DNA from: Pseudomonas akapageensis
GTDB lineage: Bacteria; Pseudomonadota; Gammaproteobacteria; Pseudomonadales; Pseudomonadaceae
Reading direction: 5' to 3'
NCBI RefSeq assembly: GCF_011355085.1
Contig: NZ_VXCP01000044.1
Span: 1-64,000, forward strand
DNA length: 64,000 nucleotides
Shown: positions 60,463 to 64,000 of the stretch, one piece after another
Position numbering within the stretch: position 1 is the stretch's first letter
How the letters are laid out: every line of letters starts with the position of its first letter
Translations under genes and position numbers: made by a program
Notes under the pieces: model-generated
Told to the model about the DNA's origin: nothing
Databases searched by the model: none
The model's input: the letters and a program-made list of their open reading frames with translations, nothing else

Positions 60463-60489
60463 ACTATACTCCATCTCGATTTTTGACAA
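60463..60489 (-). promoter_or_regulatory. Candidate promoter of the suf operon
   Basis: On the minus strand TTGTCA (60484-60489) and TATAGT (60463-60468) resemble -35 and -10 boxes with a 15-base spacer, shorter than ideal. A small hairpin (ctgcc-gtt-ggcag, 60433-60445) touches the sufB ribosome site. The region is AT-rich and could bind IscR or Fur; no clear site was seen. Confidence 0.35.
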
Positions 60490-60544
60490 GCATGTTCTTT
60501 TTAAAGCATATAAACGATATAAATCATTTGCTTATAAATAATTG

Positions 60545-60859
60545 TTAATCCTCTGGCTCACGTACGAGAATGTCGTCGCCGTCCAGCCGGACCTCGAATT
60601 GCTCCACGCTGTAGGCCGACTCCGTGAGGCATTCACCGCTGATGACATCGAACTCGTAGGCATGCCTGGGGCAGGTCACGATGCTGCCGCAGAGCTCGCC
60701 CTCTCCCAGCGGGCCGTCCTCATGGGGGCAGGTGTTGTGGATGGCGAAGTAGCGACCGTCCACGTTGAACAGCGCGATGGGCGTGCCCTTCAGGTCCAGG
60801 GTCTTGCCGGTACCCGCCTGGATGTCGCCAACGCGGGCGACCTTGACGAACTCACTCAT
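60545..60859 (-). CDS. Rieske-type [2Fe-2S] ferredoxin
   Basis: A 104-residue single-domain Rieske protein. Cluster ligands are in CPHEDGPLGEG and CPRHAYEFDVISG (C-x-H and C-x2-H). It resembles the non-heme ferredoxin components of ring-hydroxylating dioxygenases. It lies 124 bases upstream of sufB on the same strand. It may be an electron carrier for Fe-S assembly or for an unlinked oxygenase. ATG 60859 is preferred to a start 36 bases upstream. Confidence 0.88.
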   Translation of the reverse strand: MSEFVKVARVGDIQAGTGKTLDLKGTPIALFNVDGRYFAIHNTCPHEDGPLGEGELCGSIVTCPRHAYEFDVISGECLTESAYSVEQFEVRLDGDDILVREPED

Positions 60860-60891
60860 GACGTCACCCCGCGCCCCATTCTTCATAAGGC

Positions 60892-61362
60892 TCACCTGGT
60901 TTTACGGTAGGTACCGATCAATTCGGCCTGTTCCAGGACATGACCGCGCATCGCGTTTTCCAGTTGGGCCTTGATGGGCTGCTTCAGGTCGGGCAAGACG
61001 GTGTCCAGCGCGTAGAGCTTGTGAAAATACCGATGGGTGCCGACAGGCGGACAAGGTCCACCGTAGCTGGCGTTCTGCCAGTCGTTGAGCCCCAACAGCG
61101 TTCCAGGCGGCAGCGCGTGTACGTTTTCGGGCAGTTCCGTGGTCCCTGCGGGCAGGTTATAGAGCACCCAGTGGACCCAGGTCATTTTGGGAGCCGCAGG
61201 GTCCGGCGCGTCCGGGTCGTCCACGATCAGCACCAGGCTCCTGGTGCCTGGCGGTGCACCGCGCCAGGCCAAGGGGGGAGACACATCCTTGCCTTCACAG
61301 GTGTAGAGCACCGGTATCGCACCCTGGGCATGAAAAGCGGGAGAATCGAGCACAAGTGGCAT
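60892..61362 (-). CDS. YbhB/YbcL family PEBP-like protein
   Basis: A 156-residue phosphatidylethanolamine-binding-protein-fold protein. It shows YTCEGKDVSPPLAWRGAPPG, LIVDDPDAPDP, WVHWVLYNLPA and GGPCPPVGTHRYFHKLYALD. Bacterial members are cytoplasmic and of unknown function. It is 32 bases upstream of the Rieske gene and probably in one transcript with it. Confidence 0.9.
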   Translation of the reverse strand: MPLVLDSPAFHAQGAIPVLYTCEGKDVSPPLAWRGAPPGTRSLVLIVDDPDAPDPAAPKMTWVHWVLYNLPAGTTELPENVHALPPGTLLGLNDWQNASYGGPCPPVGTHRYFHKLYALDTVLPDLKQPIKAQLENAMRGHVLEQAELIGTYRKTR

Positions 61363-61502
61363 GACCGCTACCTCCTTTTGACGTGAGTTTGACCACAGAC
61401 GCGATGTCGCGCTGGCAATCCCCCACTGTCCCCGATAACAAAACTATAGCTGCGCCACGACGAGTCACGACAGTCGGGAATCGTCGGGCGTTTGCACAAT
61501 GC

Positions 61503-63938
61503 CTAACGCACTTTGCGCAACAGAAAATGCGACAACGCCGGAATCAGCACCAGTGCACCCACCATGTTCCAGATGAACATAAACGTCAGCAAAATCCCCA
61601 TGTCCGCCTGGAATTTGATCGGTGACCAGGCCCAGGTAATCACGCCGGCGGCCAGGGTGATCCCCACCAGCGCGACCACCTTGCCGGTAAAGGCGACCGA
61701 GTTCTTGTAGGATTCGGTCAGGGACAGGCCCGCACGTTGCTGAGCCAACTGCACGCTGAGCAGGTACAGCGCGTAGTCCACGCCAATGCCCACACCGAGC
61801 GCGATCACCGGCAAGGTGGCTACTTTTACGCCCATGTCCAGCCAGACCATCAAGGCCTCGCAGAGAATTGACGTCAGCATCAAGGGTACCACTGCCACCA
61901 CCACCGCACGCCAGCTGCGAAAGGTGATGAAGCACAGCACGATCACCGCGCCATAAACGTAGAACAGCATGGTGCGGTTGGCTTCACGCACCACGATGTT
62001 GGTCGCCGCTTCGATCCCGGCGCTGCCGGCGGCGAGCATGAATTGACGCTCACCGTTGCTGTGTTCGCGAGCGAAGGCGTCGGCCACTTTCACCACATGG
62101 TCCAGGGTCTCGGCCTTGTGGTCCGAAAGGTAAGCCACGATGGGCATCATCGAGCAATCGTTGTTGAACAGATCCGGATTGCTGACCGAAGCCTGTTGCG
62201 CGCCGTAGTTGAGTACGTCCTGGTTGCGTGCGATGGTCAGCATCTTCGGGTTGCCCTCGTAGGAGCCCGCGGTGATCTGGCGCACGGCGTTGACCAGCGA
62301 CACCGTGGTCTGCACGCCCGGTTGTTGTTGCAGCAACCAGCCCAGACGGTCGGCCTCGACCAGGGTCTCGTATTTCAGGCAGCCTTCGCTGGGGGTCTTG
62401 AGCATGATCGCGAACTGGTCGCTGGACAGCGAATAATTCGCGGTGATGTAGGCGTTGTCGCGGTTGTAGCGCGAGTCCGCGCGCAACTCAGGAGCGCCCG
62501 GGTCGAGGTCACCGATCTTCAAGTGCGTACTGACCATGAAGCCGCCCACCGCCAGCAGGCCGGCGACTGTCACCGCAATGGTGGCCCAGCGGCGCTCGGT
62601 AAAGCGGTCGAGGAAACTCCAGAGATTGCCCAGGCCCTTGCCACACAGCTCCTTGTCTTCCTTGCGCAGGCTGCGGGCGGCGGCGCTGCGGCTCACGCCC
62701 CAGTAGGACAGCAGCACCGGCAACAGCACCAGGTTGGTGAAGATCAACACCGCCACACCGATACTGGCAGTCACGGCCAGATCCTGGATGACCGGGATAT
62801 CGATCAGCATCAACACGGCAAAGCCGACCGCATCGGCGAGCAACGCCGTCAGCCCGGCGAGGAACAGTCGGCGGAAGGTGTAGCGCGCAGCGATGAGTTG
62901 ATGGGTGCCGCGCCCGACATCCTGCATGATCCCGTTCATCTTCTGCGCGCCATGGGACACGCCGATGGCGAAGACCAGGAACGGCACCAGGATCGAGAAC
63001 GGATCGAGTGCATAGCCCAGCAACGTGACCAGCCCCAGCTGCCAGGCCACCGCGATCGCTGAACAGAGGATCACCAGCGCGGTACTGCGTACGCAGCGGG
63101 TGAAGTAAAAGATGATGGCGGTGGCGATCAACGCGGCGGCGGCGAAGTACATCATGACCTGCATCAAGCCATCGATCAGGTCACCGACCAGTTTGGCGAA
63201 GCCGATCACGCGGATCTTGATCGGGCCGTTGCCCTCCTCTCCAACACCGTGAGCCCTGGCCGAACCTGCGAACTCATACTTGTTGCGCAGTTTCTCCTCG
63301 AGCACGCGCGAAAAGCTGTGGTAATCGATGGGCTTGCCCGTAACGGCATCCGTCTCCAGCAGCGGCACGAAAATCATGCTCGACTTGAAGTTATTGCCGA
63401 TCAGGCTGCCAACGATACCGGAACGGGCGATATTCAGGCGCAGTTGCTCGACGCTCTTGCTCGAGCCGTCGTAGGAGTCGGGCATCACCGGCCCGCCCTG
63501 GAAGCCCTCCTCGGTCACTTCGGTCCAGCGCACAGCGGGTGTCCATAGTGACTTCATCCACGCGCGGTCGACGCCCGGGGTCACGAACAATTCGTCGTTG
63601 ATTTCCTTCAAGGCGTCCAGGTACTGCGGGTCGAAAATATCGCCATCGCTGCTTTCCACCACCACCCGTACGGCGTTGCCCAGCCCGCGCAGGGCCTGGC
63701 GGTTTTCCAGGTAGTTCTTGATGAACGGCTGGCTCTGGGGAATCATTTTCTCGAAGCTGGCGGTGAGCGTGAGCCGGGTCGCCGCGAAGTAGCCCAGCAC
63801 CAGGGTCACGATCAGGCAAGCCAGCACCACCAACAGGCGGTTGTTGAAGATCAGGCGTTCGAGCAGGTTGCCGGAGCGGGCGTCAAAGCCCTTGAGCTCC
63901 TTGACCACCGGCATCGTATCGAGTTCGTAGTTACCCAT
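61503..63938 (-). CDS. MMPL/RND superfamily permease
   Basis: An 811-residue inner-membrane transporter with two repeats of a large periplasmic loop and a six-helix bundle. The first helix reads LLVVLACLIVTLVLGYFAAT, later ones include VPFLVFAIGVSHGAQKMNGI and LPVIALGVGIGVDYALYLLS, the GxxxDY-type motif of proton-driven RND/MMPL proteins. Similar permeases accompany DUF1302/DUF1329 pairs in many Pseudomonas and other degraders, suggesting export or trafficking of hydrophobic molecules. ATG 63938 is preferred to 63968. Its expected partners would lie beyond the window's right edge; another pair sits at 7268-10428. Confidence 0.9.
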   Translation of the reverse strand: MGNYELDTMPVVKELKGFDARSGNLLERLIFNNRLLVVLACLIVTLVLGYFAATRLTLTASFEKMIPQSQPFIKNYLENRQALRGLGNAVRVVVESSDGDIFDPQYLDALKEINDELFVTPGVDRAWMKSLWTPAVRWTEVTEEGFQGGPVMPDSYDGSSKSVEQLRLNIARSGIVGSLIGNNFKSSMIFVPLLETDAVTGKPIDYHSFSRVLEEKLRNKYEFAGSARAHGVGEEGNGPIKIRVIGFAKLVGDLIDGLMQVMMYFAAAALIATAIIFYFTRCVRSTALVILCSAIAVAWQLGLVTLLGYALDPFSILVPFLVFAIGVSHGAQKMNGIMQDVGRGTHQLIAARYTFRRLFLAGLTALLADAVGFAVLMLIDIPVIQDLAVTASIGVAVLIFTNLVLLPVLLSYWGVSRSAAARSLRKEDKELCGKGLGNLWSFLDRFTERRWATIAVTVAGLLAVGGFMVSTHLKIGDLDPGAPELRADSRYNRDNAYITANYSLSSDQFAIMLKTPSEGCLKYETLVEADRLGWLLQQQPGVQTTVSLVNAVRQITAGSYEGNPKMLTIARNQDVLNYGAQQASVSNPDLFNNDCSMMPIVAYLSDHKAETLDHVVKVADAFAREHSNGERQFMLAAGSAGIEAATNIVVREANRTMLFYVYGAVIVLCFITFRSWRAVVVAVVPLMLTSILCEALMVWLDMGVKVATLPVIALGVGIGVDYALYLLSVQLAQQRAGLSLTESYKNSVAFTGKVVALVGITLAAGVITWAWSPIKFQADMGILLTFMFIWNMVGALVLIPALSHFLLRKVR

Positions 63939-64000
63939 ATCGTTTCTTGTCTCTTTTGTTATACGCAAGTGGGCTTATTCGAGGGGCAGCTGACGCAGGC

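Noticed and set aside
58042..60486. An 814-codon plus-strand frame across sufB-sufC
   Set aside because: It is the antisense of high-GC suf genes, whose codon bias leaves an open opposite frame; it shows no family motif or ribosome site.

Overview
The window looks like a chromosomal segment of a Pseudomonas-like gammaproteobacterium. The supporting signs are high GC with strong GC3 in the core genes, REP-type palindromes, a glutathione-independent formaldehyde dehydrogenase (FdhA) beside a BCCT transporter, and a RES/Xre toxin-antitoxin locus. It mixes two catabolic regions, a decayed accessory zone, two toxin-antitoxin loci and a SUF iron-sulfur operon. No rRNA, tRNA or CRISPR array was found.

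Positions 1-13.7 kb: a probable acyclic terpene alcohol module. A sigma-54 activator (624-2513, minus) faces a near-consensus -24/-12 promoter (2811-2826). That promoter precedes an aldehyde dehydrogenase, a zinc alcohol dehydrogenase and an acyl-CoA ligase. A DUF1302/DUF1329 envelope pair follows. A TetR regulator then diverges from a linalool dehydratase/isomerase (LDI) family protein, whose gene overlaps an SCO-type thioredoxin-fold gene. The enzymes can be read as myrcene/linalool to geraniol to geranial to geranic acid to geranyl-CoA. This reading is an inference from the gene families present.

Positions 13.8-24.3 kb: 4-hydroxybenzoate degradation through protocatechuate 4,5-(meta)-cleavage. 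pobA has a divergent IclR regulator. A tight minus-strand operon, ligA-ligB-ligC-ligU-ligI-ligK-ligJ plus a GlcG/HbpS-like gene, encodes every step from protocatechuate to pyruvate and oxaloacetate. A decayed oxidoreductase and a LysR gene close it. Most pseudomonads use ortho-cleavage (pca) instead.

Positions 24.4-41.4 kb: an accessory region. Intact genes (epoxide-hydrolase-like hydrolase, VOC protein, two tandem XapX proteins, TetR, ABM monooxygenase, WrbA-like flavoprotein, SDR, Old Yellow Enzyme, tyrosine recombinase) alternate with fragments. The fragments include an IS5 remnant fused to the tail of a second WrbA-like gene, pieces of an amidohydrolase and several alpha/beta hydrolases in mixed orientation, a parA fragment lying between two hydrolase pieces, a uracil-DNA-glycosylase-like fragment, and a truncated GNAT gene. 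The region ends with an Xre-type antitoxin gene and a frameshifted RES toxin gene.

Positions 41.9-52.5 kb: fdhA, a BCCT transporter, a broken DUF3616 gene, a second, intact antitoxin/RES locus, an amino acid antiporter overlapping a periplasmic binding protein gene, a PRPP-synthetase-like gene, a truncated DUF4142 gene, a PIG-L deacetylase, and a 123-bp MITE-like element. A second copy of that element opens the window.

Positions 52.5-64 kb, all minus strand: YbhB-like protein, Rieske ferredoxin, then sufB-sufC-sufD-sufS-sufU, a fused A-type-carrier/DUF59 protein and a DUF255 thioredoxin-domain protein. An MMPL/RND permease lies further upstream. Its family usually accompanies DUF1302/DUF1329 pairs such as the one at 7-10 kb.
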